NCBI GenBank assembly: GCA_009694185.1
Contig: SHVR01000007.1
Span: 1 to 64,000, forward strand
Direction: 5' to 3'
Length of the DNA stretch: 64,000 nucleotides
DNA from: Alphaproteobacteria bacterium
GTDB taxonomy: Bacteria > Pseudomonadota > Alphaproteobacteria > SHVR01
Shown here piece after piece: positions 24,971 to 38,777 of this stretch. The notes under the pieces are model-generated. The model had not been told where the DNA came from and did not search any database. It was given only the letters and a program-made list of their open reading frames with translations. Positions within the stretch are counted from its first letter, which is position 1, and every line of letters begins with the position of its first letter. Position numbers and translations under genes: made by a program.

Positions 24971-26469
24971 AGCAGACTCCCCTGGTCGCCGCCACTCGAT
25001 CGGCGCGGGCGGCGAGCGGGCGGTTTCGCGTCCTCCGTTCCGGGTGGGTCGATGGTGGCACCCACCTGGCCATCCTGGAAGACCAGTTGAATGGCAAGCC
25101 CCGGTGCGGTTTGTGCCACGGCCGTGATCGGCTCGCCCGCATGGCGCACGAGGGCAAAGCCGCGCCGCAGCACCGCCCGATAGGAGACGCTGTCGAGCAG
25201 GTTCGCGACATGGCCGAGCCGCGTTCGGGCATCGGTGAGCCGCCGCCGGGTACCGGCCTCGAGTCGCTCGCCGGCGGCTAGGCGCGTGAAGGTCCCTCGT
25301 TTGTTCGCTTCGATCTTGTGCAGTTCGAGGACGGCCGCCTGCCAGGCGCGGGCGAGGGCATGGCGTTTCTCGGCGATCTGTTCGCGGGGATGGCGCAAGA
25401 GCGCGCCGAGCCGGTCGACTTTCGCCCGATGGCGATCCAAGAGGGTCCCGATCGCCGTCACCTGCCGTTCGGCGCGGCCGTCGAGGCGCTGGGCCGCCGT
25501 TTCGATCAGGGCGCGTGGATCGGGCAGGCCGCGGGCCAGGCCTTCGATGCGGTGGCGGCGCTCAACGACCAGGCGCTCGGTCGCGCCCACGAGGCGCCGT
25601 GCCCGGTCGAGCACTTGCGCCACCAGTTCGGCGCGCACGGGCACCGCCATTTCCGCCGCGGCACTCGGCGTGGGCGCCCGCCGGTCGGCGGCATGGTCGA
25701 TCAGCGTGGTGTCGGTCTCATGCCCGACGGCGGCGATCAGGGGGATGGTCGAGCCGGCGGCGGCGCGCACCACGATTTCCTCGTTGAAGGCCATCAGATC
25801 CTCGAGGCTGCCGCCGCCGCGCGCGACGATCAGCAGGTCGGGCCGTGGCACGGGACCGCCTGGTGTCAAGCGGTTGAAGCCGTCGATGGCGGCCGCCACC
25901 TGCTCGGCGGCACCCTGGCCCTGGACGAGCACCGGCCAGATCAGGACATGGCGCGGGAAGCGGTCGCGCAAGCGGTGCAGGATGTCGCGGATGACGGCGC
26001 CGGTCGGCGAGGTGACGACGCCGATGACATCCGGGAGGAAGGGCAGCGGGCGCTTGCGCGCGGTATCGAACAGGCCCTCGCCGGCGAGTCGTTTGCGGCG
26101 CTCTTCGAGGAGCTTGAGGAGTGCGCCTTCGCCCGCGAGTTCGATCGACTCGACCACGATCTGATAGGACGAGCGCCCGGCATAGGCGGTGATGCGCCCC
26201 GTCACCACCACGTCGAGGCCGTCTTCGGGCTGGATGGCGAGCTTGCTCGCGGCACCGCGCCAGGCGACGGCGTCGAGCACGGCCTCGCTATCCTTCAGGC
26301 GGAAATAGGCATGGCCGGAGCCGGCGCGCTTATAGCCGGTGATCTCGCCGCGCACGCGCACTTGCGCGAAGTCGGTTTCGAGCGCGCGGCGGATCGCATG
26401 GCTGATCTCGCCGACCGTGTATTCGGCGAGGTTCGGTCGGGAGACGGGCGCGGAATCTAAATCGGCCAT
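24967..26469 (-). CDS. xseA: Exodeoxyribonuclease VII large subunit, 500 aa
   Basis: XseA, the catalytic subunit of exonuclease VII, degrades single-stranded DNA. It has an N-terminal OB-fold (EYTVGEISHAIRRALE, VRVRGEITG, YFRLKDSEA), then the catalytic core with RPLPFLPDVIGVVTSPTGA, ARGGGSLEDLMAFNEE and PLIAAVGHETDTTLIDHAADRRAPTPSAAAE, followed by a long coiled-coil region. The start MADLDS was taken because the conserved domain begins about 10 residues later; an ATG four codons upstream is possible. xseB is not nearby. It is divergent from purD (80 bp) and coupled to the M23 peptidase. Confidence 0.95.
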   Translation of the reverse strand: MADLDSAPVSRPNLAEYTVGEISHAIRRALETDFAQVRVRGEITGYKRAGSGHAYFRLKDSEAVLDAVAWRGAASKLAIQPEDGLDVVVTGRITAYAGRSSYQIVVESIELAGEGALLKLLEERRKRLAGEGLFDTARKRPLPFLPDVIGVVTSPTGAVIRDILHRLRDRFPRHVLIWPVLVQGQGAAEQVAAAIDGFNRLTPGGPVPRPDLLIVARGGGSLEDLMAFNEEIVVRAAAGSTIPLIAAVGHETDTTLIDHAADRRAPTPSAAAEMAVPVRAELVAQVLDRARRLVGATERLVVERRHRIEGLARGLPDPRALIETAAQRLDGRAERQVTAIGTLLDRHRAKVDRLGALLRHPREQIAEKRHALARAWQAAVLELHKIEANKRGTFTRLAAGERLEAGTRRRLTDARTRLGHVANLLDSVSYRAVLRRGFALVRHAGEPITAVAQTAPGLAIQLVFQDGQVGATIDPPGTEDAKPPARRPRRSSGGDQGSLL

Positions 26470-26549
26470 GACGCGCCGCATGTTACAAGGTGGCGGCCCA
26501 GGCGGCCAGCGATGGTCGCCAAGGATTCGTAAAGCGTCGGAGTGACGAT

Positions 26550-27824
26550 ATGCGCGTTCTCGTGGTGGGCTCGGGTGGCCGGGAACATGCGCTCTGCTGG
26601 GCGATCGGGGCATCGCCGCTCTGCACGGCGCTGTTCGCGGCACCGGGCAATGCCGGCATCGCCCGCGAAGCGACTCTGGTGCCGATCGAAGCGGACGATC
26701 TTGATGGTCTCGTCGCCTTTGCCCGGCGCGAACGGATCGATTTCGTGGTGGTTGGGCCCGAGGCGCCGCTGGTGGCGGGTCTCGCGGACCAGTTGAGAGC
26801 CGCCGGCATCAAGACATTCGGGCCGAGTGCGGCGGCCGCCAGGCTCGAAGGCTCGAAGGCCTTCACCAAGGACATTTGCGACCGTTATGGCATTCCGACC
26901 GCCGGCTATCGCCGCTTTAGCGACCATGGCGAAGCGGTGGCCCATGTCCGGGCGCAGGGCGCCCCCATCGTCGTCAAGGCGGATGGCCTCACGGCGGGCA
27001 AGGGCGTCACCGTGGCCATGACCGAGAGAGACGCCCTCGCTGCTATCGACGAGGCGCTGCTGGGTGGCCGCTTTGGGGCGGCCGGCACCGAACTCGTCAT
27101 CGAGGATTATCTGGAAGGCGAAGAAGTCAGCTTCTTTGCCTTAGTCGACGGCAAGACGATCCTGCCGCTCGCCGCGGCGCAAGATCACAAGCGGGTGGGC
27201 GACGGCGATACCGGCCCCAACACCGGCGGTATGGGCGCCTATTCGCCCACACCCGCCATGACCCCGGCGCTGGAGCAGGAGGTGATGGCGCGGATCGTCG
27301 AGCCCATCGTCCGCGCCATGGCGGCCGAGGGTTCGCCATTCACGGGCGTCCTCTATGCCGGGCTGATGCTGACCAAGACCGGGCCGCAACTGGTGGAGAT
27401 CAATGTCAGGTTCGGCGACCCGGAATGCCAGGTGCTGATGGCGCGGCTCAGATCCGATCCGCTGCCCGCCTTCATCGCCGCCGCCGACGGTGTGCTCGAC
27501 CGATTCGATCTCCGCTGGTCGCCCGAGGCGGCGCTCACGGTGGTGATGGCGAGCAAGGGTTATCCCGGCGCCTATGGCAAGGGCAGCGCCATCGCCGGCC
27601 TCGACCGGGCGGCCGCGGTTCCGGGCGTCACCATCTTTCATGCCGCCACCAAGGCCGAGGCGGGCCGAGTCCTCGCCGTGGGCGGCCGGGTGCTCGGCGT
27701 CACCGCGCTCGGCGCCGACATCGCCGAAGCCCGCGCCCGGGCCTATGCCGCCGTCGATCTGATCGACTGGCCCGCGGGCTTCTGCCGTCGCGACATCGCG
27801 GCCGGGGCCTTGGAGCCCCGTTGA
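26550..27824 (+). CDS. purD: Phosphoribosylamine-glycine ligase, 424 aa
   Basis: PurD (GAR synthetase) catalyses the second step of purine synthesis with ATP. The N-terminus MRVLVVGSGGREHAL is diagnostic. The ATP-grasp domain shows EGSKAFTKDICDRYGIPTAGY, VKADGLTAGKGV, LEGEEVSFFALVDG, AAQDHKRVGDGDTGPNTGGMGAYSP and VEINVRFGDPECQ (the last with metal-binding Glu and Asn). Length is normal. The start was chosen at MRVLVV, where the domain begins and a GGAGTG site precedes. Monocistronic; its stop almost meets the convergent hydrolase stop. Confidence 0.96.
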   Translation: MRVLVVGSGGREHALCWAIGASPLCTALFAAPGNAGIAREATLVPIEADDLDGLVAFARRERIDFVVVGPEAPLVAGLADQLRAAGIKTFGPSAAAARLEGSKAFTKDICDRYGIPTAGYRRFSDHGEAVAHVRAQGAPIVVKADGLTAGKGVTVAMTERDALAAIDEALLGGRFGAAGTELVIEDYLEGEEVSFFALVDGKTILPLAAAQDHKRVGDGDTGPNTGGMGAYSPTPAMTPALEQEVMARIVEPIVRAMAAEGSPFTGVLYAGLMLTKTGPQLVEINVRFGDPECQVLMARLRSDPLPAFIAAADGVLDRFDLRWSPEAALTVVMASKGYPGAYGKGSAIAGLDRAAAVPGVTIFHAATKAEAGRVLAVGGRVLGVTALGADIAEARARAYAAVDLIDWPAGFCRRDIAAGALEPR

Positions 27825-27825
27825 G

Positions 27826-28827
27826 CTAGCGGCGCTCGGCGCGCACGCGCGTCACCACTTCCAGGATGGCCGCCGCCGTGACCTCGGCATGCTTGCGGTC
27901 GGTCAGGAGCCCGACATGGCCGGCACCTGGGACGGTGCGCTGTTCGCCCTGGCTGGAGAGTGCCGCGATCTCTTGGTGCAGGAGGGCGATGGTGGGCAAC
28001 AGCCTGGCATCGGCCATGCCCGCCGTCAGCACGATGACCGGCCGGTCGCCGAGCGTGCCGGCGCCACCGGCCGCCCGGCTGGTCGCGTCCCATTGTTCGA
28101 GTTCGGCGAGGCTCGCCGCCAGGTGACCGGTCGTGGCGTAGGCCGCCTCGGTGGCCATTCGCGCCTCCTCGGGAAGGCCATGGGCGAGGGCGGCAAGCGG
28201 GCTATGGAGGCGCGTGCCGCCGAGGCGCGCATAAGCCGGCAACCAGGCGAGCAGGCGGAAGAAGGCGAGATATTCCGCGCGCGCCTCGGCGGGGATGCGG
28301 GCGAACTGGTCCGGGTGGCTCGGGTCGACGAAGACCAGCCCGGCGACCCGATCGGGTGCCGCCGCGGCATATATGCGTATGGTGAGCCCGCCCATGGAGT
28401 GGCCGGCGAGCACATAGGGTCCGGCTATCTCGCCCGCTTCCAGAAGCCGGGCCAGTTCCCCCGCGAGGCGCGGGCCATCGCGCGGTGCCGGCCCCGGTTC
28501 GCTCCAGCCGAGGCCGGCCCGGTCATAGGCGCAAACCCGGGTGTGTTCCGCGACCAGCACCTGCACCCAAGCCCAGCCCGCCGACCAGGCGGTCGCACCC
28601 GCCTCCAGAAGGACGGTCGGTTGGCCTTCGCCGAGGCAGAGCAAATGCAGGCGGTGGCCGCCCACGTCGACCAGCCGGCCGGGTGCCGGAAAGTGGCGCC
28701 GATCGGCCTCGCTCGCGCGGTCCTGCCAGAGCGCGCCCATAGCCGCGAGCGCCGCGAGGCCGATCGCAAGCGTCGCCAGAATCGTCCGCCAGCGCCGAGG
28801 GCGCCTTCGGGGAGGCTGTCTTGCCAT
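27826..28827 (-). CDS. Alpha/beta hydrolase with N-terminal membrane anchor, 333 aa
   Basis: A basic tail (RRRPRRWR) and one hydrophobic helix (residues 15-33) anchor the protein, presumably with the hydrolase domain in the periplasm. The nucleophile elbow is GHSMGG with Ser144. Flanking motifs are CAYDRAGLGWSEPG and VFVDPSHPDQF, with the catalytic His probably in PGAGHVGLL. The substrate is unknown; this branch includes many annotated haloalkane dehalogenase-like and ester hydrolases. It is divergent from the metallo-beta-lactamase-fold gene. Confidence 0.85.
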   Translation of the reverse strand: MARQPPRRRPRRWRTILATLAIGLAALAAMGALWQDRASEADRRHFPAPGRLVDVGGHRLHLLCLGEGQPTVLLEAGATAWSAGWAWVQVLVAEHTRVCAYDRAGLGWSEPGPAPRDGPRLAGELARLLEAGEIAGPYVLAGHSMGGLTIRIYAAAAPDRVAGLVFVDPSHPDQFARIPAEARAEYLAFFRLLAWLPAYARLGGTRLHSPLAALAHGLPEEARMATEAAYATTGHLAASLAELEQWDATSRAAGGAGTLGDRPVIVLTAGMADARLLPTIALLHQEIAALSSQGEQRTVPGAGHVGLLTDRKHAEVTAAAILEVVTRVRAERR

Positions 28828-28894
28828 GGCCGTGAAAACCCCTTATGGCCCGATCCAGGTCCCACTTTCCCGGGGCCAAGGGAGGACCCTCAGC

Positions 28895-29932
28895 ATGGCG
28901 GAAGCGTCGAAGATCGTCGTGCAATATCCTTGGACCGAGCTGCCGCCGCCGGGTACCTCGATCGAAGTCATGCCGGGTATCCATTGGGTTCGTCTGCCGC
29001 TACCCTTCGTGCTCGATCACATCAACGTCTACCTCATCGAGGATGGCGACGGCTGGACCGTGATCGATACCGGCCTCAACCGCGAGGAGGTCAAGGACAT
29101 CTGGCAGCAGGTGTTCGCCAGCATCTGTCGCGGCCGGCCGATCACCCGCGTCATCGTGACCCACTTCCACCCCGACCATATGGGCCTGGGCGGCTGGTTC
29201 GCGGAGCGTTGGCGGACCGACCTCTGGATGAGCACGGCGGAATGGCTCTGGTCGCATTATGCCTTCCGCGCCCGCGAGAAGGAGATGGACGCCATGCTCG
29301 ACTTCTGGCGGGCCAACGGCCTCGGGCGCGAGACCATCGACGACATGCGCGGGCGCGGGCACTTTTATCCGGCCAATGTGACCCGGCCGCCAGTGCGCTA
29401 TCGGCGCATGATCGAGGGTGACGCGATCGAGATCAATGGCATGCCCTGGCAGGTGATCGTGGGTCGCGGCCACGCGCCCGAGCATGTCTGCCTCTATTGC
29501 GAGCCGCTGCGCCTGCTCCTGGCGGGCGACCAGGTGCTGCCGCGCATCACCACCAACGTCTCGGTGCAGTTTCACGAGCCGGACGGCGACCCGCTCAAGC
29601 TATTTCTCGCCAGCACCCATCTGTTTGCCCATTGCGACCCGGACACCCTGGTTCTCTGCTCCCATGACCGGCCGTTCCGGCGGTTGCATGAGCGCTTGGC
29701 GCAGCTTCGCGAGCATCACGAAGTGCGGCTTGACGACGCGGCGGCGGCCTGTACCGCTCCCCGCACCCCCGTCGATTTGATGCCGGTCCTCTTTAAGCGG
29801 CCCCTCAACCTGCATCAGCAGTCCTTCGCCATCGGCGAGGCCGTGGCGCATTGCCATTGGCTGCTCTATGAGGGCCGAGTCGACCGCATATTGGGTCAGG
29901 ACGGGCTGTACCGCTTCCTTCGCGCCGAGTGA
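28895..29932 (+). CDS. Metallo-beta-lactamase fold hydrolase, 345 aa
   Basis: The MBL zinc motif HFHPDH is at residues 90-95, preceded by VIDTGL and followed by a GRGHAPEHVCLY metal-ligand loop and AGDQVLPRITTNV. The C-terminal portion (from about residue 240) contains CSHDRPFRRLHERLAQL, typical of a large MBL group with an added helical domain. Many such proteins are lactonases or hydrolases of thioesters; the actual substrate is unclear. The start is fixed by a GGGAGGA site 8 bases upstream. No signal peptide, so cytoplasmic. Confidence 0.88.
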   Translation: MAEASKIVVQYPWTELPPPGTSIEVMPGIHWVRLPLPFVLDHINVYLIEDGDGWTVIDTGLNREEVKDIWQQVFASICRGRPITRVIVTHFHPDHMGLGGWFAERWRTDLWMSTAEWLWSHYAFRAREKEMDAMLDFWRANGLGRETIDDMRGRGHFYPANVTRPPVRYRRMIEGDAIEINGMPWQVIVGRGHAPEHVCLYCEPLRLLLAGDQVLPRITTNVSVQFHEPDGDPLKLFLASTHLFAHCDPDTLVLCSHDRPFRRLHERLAQLREHHEVRLDDAAAACTAPRTPVDLMPVLFKRPLNLHQQSFAIGEAVAHCHWLLYEGRVDRILGQDGLYRFLRAE

Positions 29933-29942
29933 ATCCACAATT

Positions 29943-29963
29943 CATATGCATCATACGCATATG
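29943..29963. repeat. Inverted repeat CATATGC-N7-GCATATG
   Basis: Two perfect 7-bp arms separated by 7 bases, starting 11 bases after the metallo-hydrolase stop, in an AT-rich patch unlike the surroundings. It could be a binding site for a dimeric regulator or a weak terminator; the arms are AT-rich and not followed by a clean U tract. Confidence 0.6.
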
Positions 29964-29997
29964 TCTTATTTGTTATCCAATAAGTTTCTAAGGCATT

Positions 29998-30029
29998 GAA
30001 AACAAAACCGGCGGCCCTGAGGCCGCCGG
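29998..30029 (-). terminator. Rho-independent terminator for the DUF1127 gene
   Basis: A perfect 9-bp GC stem, CCGGCGGCC/GGCCGCCGG, with a CTGA loop lies at 30008-30029. On the minus strand it is followed directly by TTTTGTTTTC. This is a textbook intrinsic terminator positioned about 40 bases after the DUF1127 stop codon. Confidence 0.88.
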
Positions 30030-30067
30030 ATCGAGAAAGACTATTACGGTTTGAACTGGATTGCCGG

Positions 30068-30391
30068 TTAGGCGATCCGTTGGGGCCGATTGCTGTTGGC
30101 CGGCAGCGCGGTCGGCCGCCGCTTGGCGGCTGTGAGCGCGTCGGAGCGGGTGAGGCCGATGTCCTTCAGCATGCGATCATCGAGATCCATCAAACTCGGC
30201 TCGCGCGGCCGGGACAACCAGTCGAGCGCTTTGTCGACAGCGCGGACAATCTCTGTAAATCTGTTTTGAAACATAGTGATAATGGCTATATTGCGGGCGT
30301 GCCGGGCGGCGGCCTGGAGCGCATGAATCTCATCCATGCTCGGGGTCCGAACTGTCGGCACGGGCTGCCGGGGGTTGTTGTCATTACTCAT
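30068..30391 (-). CDS. DUF1127 domain protein (YjiS-like), 107 aa
   Basis: Small basic protein with the DUF1127 motif near residues 57-85: ALDWLSRPREPSLMDL followed by DDRMLKDIGLTRSDAL. Arg-rich DUF1127 proteins in alphaproteobacteria are often highly expressed in stationary phase or under stress, and some bind RNA; direct evidence for this copy is absent. It has an N-terminal extension of about 45 residues beyond the minimal domain. The start ATG has an AAGGA site 9 bases upstream; a GTG two codons earlier is less likely. A separate transcript is indicated by its own terminator. Confidence 0.82.
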   Translation of the reverse strand: MSNDNNPRQPVPTVRTPSMDEIHALQAAARHARNIAIITMFQNRFTEIVRAVDKALDWLSRPREPSLMDLDDRMLKDIGLTRSDALTAAKRRPTALPANSNRPQRIA

Positions 30392-30644
30392 GATCACTTT
30401 TCCTTTCGTTTGCCTTGCTGGCCCCGGGGTCTCGAACCCGCTGGTTCCGGCATCGGCAGAAGCGAAACATAAGCGCTTTCAGGGAAATCCAAATCCGGTT
30501 TTATTGCAGTGCACCAATGCGTACGTAGCATAGATAAAAACAAGCCATGTCATAATTTTGTCGCAAACCGGCATTGCATAAGCGGTTCCACCCGAGGGCT
30601 GGCCTTCGCTATGCTGCTGGGTGGGTGATTATCGGGTGGAGCCG

Positions 30645-32672
30645 ATGAACGACGGGTCAAGCTATGGTGGCGACGAGGCCTTGGGCGGTTTGCTCGGGGC
30701 GGCCGGCTGCCGGTTAGGGGTGGCCGAGGTGCGGGCGCTCTTGGCCGGGTTGCTGGCGGCACCGGCGACCGGCACGGCGGGCGACGAGGCGCTCTGGCTG
30801 TCGCTCGTCCATCCCGACATGGCCGAGGCGCTCCGGAGCCAGCTCCGGGCGCTCAAGGCGGCGCTCGCCGCGGCGGGCGGGGGCGGCGACGTCCCGGCGA
30901 CGCGGCCCGCCCGCTTGCGCGCCGAATTGGCTGGGCGCGGCCTCGATGGCTGCATCGTTCCCCATGGCGACGAGTATCGCAGCGAATATCTGCCGAAATG
31001 CGGCGCCCGGCTCGCCTGGCTGACGGGGTTCAAGGGCTCCGCCGGGCTTGCCGTGCTGCTCGCCGACCGGGCCGCGATCTTCGTCGACGGCCGCTATACG
31101 CTCCAGGTGCGGGACCAGGTGGATCTGGCCGTCTTCACGCCCCACCACCTGGTCGACGAGCCGCCGGCCGACTGGCTCGCGGCCCACGCGGCGAAGGGCA
31201 ACCGCATCAGCTACGACCCGAAGCTGCACGGCCTCGACGAGGTGGCGCGCTTGCGGGCGGCGGTGGAGAAGGCAGGCGCCAGCCTGGTGAGCGTGGCCGA
31301 TAATCCGCTCGACGCCGTCTGGCGGGACCGGCCGCCGGCGCCGCTCGCGCCCGTGGGGCCGCACGACATCGCGTTTACCGGCGAGAGTGCGGCGGAGAAG
31401 CGCCGCCGCATGGCCGAGACGTTGACCGAGGCCGGTGCCGCCGCCGCCGTGATTGCGGCACCGGACTCGATCGCCTGGCTGCTCAACATCCGGGGCGGCG
31501 ACGTGCCGCACACACCCTTGGCACTGGCGTTTGCGATCCTGTTCGCCGACGGCCGGGTCGACCTCTTCACCGACCCGCGTAAGCTGACGCCGGGTCTCGC
31601 TGGCCATCTCGGCAATGGGGTGGCCGTGCGCCCACCCGACGATTTCGCGGCTGGCCTCGATGCGCTCAAGGGCATGACCGTCTCCATCGACCCACAAGCC
31701 GCAACCGCCTGGGTGTTCGACCGCCTCGAGGCGGCCGGTGCCACGATCGTCAAGGCGGCCGACCCGTGCGCGCTCCCCAAGGCACGCAAGAACGCCGTGG
31801 AGCTGGCGGGAAGCCGCCAGGCGCATCGCCGCGACGGCGTTGCCATGACCCGCTTCCTCGCCTGGTTCGCCCGAGCGGCACCCCAGGGCGGGCTCACCGA
31901 AATTGCCGCCGCCGACCGGCTCGCCGCGTTCAGGGCCGAGGGCAAGCATTTTCGCGACCTCAGCTTTCGCACCATTTCGGGCGCCGGCCCGAACGGCGCC
32001 ATCGTCCATTATGCGGTAACGCCCGAGAGCAATCGGGAAATCGAGCCCGGCTCGCTCTATCTGGTCGACTCGGGTGCCCAATATCTCGATGGCACCACCG
32101 ACATTACGCGCACGGTCGCCGTCGGCCGGCCGAGCCCGGCCATGCGCGCGCATTTCACCCGCGTCCTCAAGGGTCATATCGCGCTGGCTTTGGCGCGCTT
32201 TCCCAAGGGTACGACGGGCAGCCAGCTCGACAGCCTGGCGCGCATGGCCCTCTGGCAGGCGGGGCTCGACTATGACCATGGCACGGGCCATGGCGTCGGC
32301 AGTTATCTCGGCGTGCATGAAGGCCCGCAACGCTTCTCGAAACAGCCGAACAGTGTCGCCCTGGAGCCGGGCATGATCATCTCCAACGAGCCCGGCTATT
32401 ACCGGACCGGGGAATATGGCATCCGCATCGAGAATTTGCTGATCGTCCAGCCGGCGAGCGAACTGGCGGGCGGCGAGCGGGCGATGCTGGGCTTCGAGAC
32501 CCTGACGCTGGTACCCATCGACCTGGCGCTGGTCGATCCGGGCCTCATGACGGCGGCCGAGATCGCCTGGCTCGACGATTATCACACCAGGGTGCGCACC
32601 CTCATCGCCCCCGGCCTCGATCCCGAATCGGCGCTCTGGCTGATCGGCGCCACCCGGCCGGTCGGCGGATAG
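30645..32672 (+). CDS. M24 family aminopeptidase P-like metallopeptidase, 675 aa
   Basis: Xaa-Pro aminopeptidase of the three-domain APP type (creatinase N, middle and M24 domains). The catalytic part near residues 480-620 shows the metal ligands: Asp in VDSGAQYLDGTTDITRT (two), His in GTGHGVGSYLG, and Glu in SNEPGYY and RIENLL. The last 60 residues (LVPIDLALVDPGLM, WLDDYHTRV) match the C-terminal extension of long APPs. Compared with typical members of about 600 residues it carries roughly 80 extra residues at the N-terminus, rich in Ala and Leu, before the usual RLRAELA start. The chosen ATG follows GGTGGAG; an in-frame GTG lies eight codons upstream. Confidence 0.88.
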   Translation: MNDGSSYGGDEALGGLLGAAGCRLGVAEVRALLAGLLAAPATGTAGDEALWLSLVHPDMAEALRSQLRALKAALAAAGGGGDVPATRPARLRAELAGRGLDGCIVPHGDEYRSEYLPKCGARLAWLTGFKGSAGLAVLLADRAAIFVDGRYTLQVRDQVDLAVFTPHHLVDEPPADWLAAHAAKGNRISYDPKLHGLDEVARLRAAVEKAGASLVSVADNPLDAVWRDRPPAPLAPVGPHDIAFTGESAAEKRRRMAETLTEAGAAAAVIAAPDSIAWLLNIRGGDVPHTPLALAFAILFADGRVDLFTDPRKLTPGLAGHLGNGVAVRPPDDFAAGLDALKGMTVSIDPQAATAWVFDRLEAAGATIVKAADPCALPKARKNAVELAGSRQAHRRDGVAMTRFLAWFARAAPQGGLTEIAAADRLAAFRAEGKHFRDLSFRTISGAGPNGAIVHYAVTPESNREIEPGSLYLVDSGAQYLDGTTDITRTVAVGRPSPAMRAHFTRVLKGHIALALARFPKGTTGSQLDSLARMALWQAGLDYDHGTGHGVGSYLGVHEGPQRFSKQPNSVALEPGMIISNEPGYYRTGEYGIRIENLLIVQPASELAGGERAMLGFETLTLVPIDLALVDPGLMTAAEIAWLDDYHTRVRTLIAPGLDPESALWLIGATRPVGG

Positions 32673-32717
32673 GGCGGCATCCGGGCACTGGCGCGCATCG
32701 CCGTCCTGCTTCGTCGT

Positions 32718-33056
32718 TTATGCCGCGTCAGCCGGCTTCACGCGCCGCGTTATATCCGCGCCGCGCTCGCCCTCGGCCTCGCGAATCACGTCGTCGCGGA
32801 AGTAGCGGCTCAGATCCTCCCGGGTGCGCGGGTCCACGCGCCGGCCGGCGAGCAGGGCCGACAGCGCCTGCTCGATGTCCACCATGTCGAAGAGGCTGGG
32901 TCTGGCGCCTGGCTCGAATTCGACCAGCAAGTCGATGTCGCTGTCGGGCCGCGCATTGCCCTTGAGCGTCGAGCCAAACAATGACCGCCGCCGAATACGA
33001 TGCCGTCGGCACAGCGAGGCGAGCGCTCCTGGATCGAGCGGCAGCGGATCGGTCAC
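32718..33056 (-). CDS. MNT-type nucleotidyltransferase, 112 aa
   Basis: Minimal nucleotidyltransferase of the MntA/KNTase-like group. The catalytic GS motif (LFGSTLKGN, Gly28-Ser29) and the acidic SDIDLLVEF (39-47, Asp40 and Asp42) are intact, so it should bind NTP and metal. MNT proteins are usually encoded next to a HEPN-domain partner, which they can AMPylate as an antitoxin. No HEPN gene is visible on either side, so this copy is an orphan. The start is GTG. It lies 43 bp after the dehydratase gene in the same direction. Confidence 0.82.
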   Translation of the reverse strand: MTDPLPLDPGALASLCRRHRIRRRSLFGSTLKGNARPDSDIDLLVEFEPGARPSLFDMVDIEQALSALLAGRRVDPRTREDLSRYFRDDVIREAEGERGADITRRVKPADAA

Positions 33057-33099
33057 GATGCGACCTGCTCACCGGAACGCGGCGTGGGCGGGCTCGACA

Positions 33100-37873
<4,774 letters not shown>

Positions 37874-37894
37874 CGACGCCCATTGTACGCTCGC

Positions 37895-38743
37895 TTAGAA
37901 GATCGATCCCAGCGCCCGGCGGAACCAGCCGCGCTCGCCGATGTCGCCGTCCAGGCGGTTCTTCTCCACCAACTGGTAGCTGTCGTCATACCACTCGCTG
38001 CCCGGGTAATTATGGCCGAGCACCGCCGCCACTTTCCGCGCCTCGTCCAGCATGCCGAGTGCCCGATAACATTCGGCGAGGCGATGCAGGGCTTCCGGCG
38101 CATGGCTGGTGGTCTGGTACTGGTCGACGACGGCGCGGAAGCGGTTGATGGCGGCCAGATAATGCCGTTGCCGGAGATAGAATCGGCCGACGTCCATCTC
38201 CTTGCCCGCCAGATGGTCGTAGGTCAGGTCGATCTTGAGGCGCGCGTCGCGGGAAAATTCGCTATCGGGGAACCGGCGCACCACTTCGTCGAGAGCCTTG
38301 AGCGCCAGTTGAGTGGAGCGCTGGTCCCGGCCGACGTCGGAGATCTGTTCGTAGTAGCAAAGCCCTTTTAGGTAATAGGCATAGGCCGCGTCGGGATTGC
38401 TCGGATGGAGCTGGATGAAGCGGTCGAGCGCCAGGATGGCGTCGGAATATTTCTCGCTCTGATAGAGGCTGTAGGCCGCCATGAGCTGCGCCTTGGTGGC
38501 CCAGACGGAATAGGGGTGCTGGCGTTCGACCTCGTCGAACAGCTTGGCGGCTTGCAGGGTGCGGCCATCGAGGAGGGCATCCATGGCCGTGTTGTAGAGG
38601 ACGCCGACCGGACGCTCGACATAGGCCGCTTCGCGGTCGCTGCCACAGCCTGCGAGGCCGATGACGGCGGCCAGCATCAAGGTGAGCACGGCGCGCTGGC
38701 GTCGCCGTGCGCGCCGCCCCCCGAGACTAGCCTTACTGGACAT
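37895..38743 (-). CDS. bamD: Outer membrane assembly lipoprotein BamD, 282 aa
   Basis: BamD is the essential lipoprotein of the BAM complex that inserts beta-barrel proteins. The signal peptide ends in a lipobox LAGC, with acylated Cys33. Five TPR-like units follow: YNTAMDALLDGRTLQAAKLFDEVERQHPYS and QLMAAYSLYQSEKYSDAILALDRFI near residues 50-110, then YYEQISDVGRDQRSTQLALKAL and FYLRQRHYLAAINRF. A hairpin containing a -10 sequence lies upstream, so bamD probably has its own promoter between lpxC and itself. Confidence 0.95.
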   Translation of the reverse strand: MSSKASLGGRRARRRQRAVLTLMLAAVIGLAGCGSDREAAYVERPVGVLYNTAMDALLDGRTLQAAKLFDEVERQHPYSVWATKAQLMAAYSLYQSEKYSDAILALDRFIQLHPSNPDAAYAYYLKGLCYYEQISDVGRDQRSTQLALKALDEVVRRFPDSEFSRDARLKIDLTYDHLAGKEMDVGRFYLRQRHYLAAINRFRAVVDQYQTTSHAPEALHRLAECYRALGMLDEARKVAAVLGHNYPGSEWYDDSYQLVEKNRLDGDIGERGWFRRALGSIF

Positions 38744-38777
38744 GGTTTGGGTCCGACTTCGCCACTCGTTGGAAGCA

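Noticed and set aside
30420-30450. tRNA fragment: the minus strand contains GGGTTCGAGACCCC, resembling a T arm
   Set aside because: The stem does not pair as five proper base pairs around a TTCGA loop, and no anticodon or acceptor arms are found nearby.
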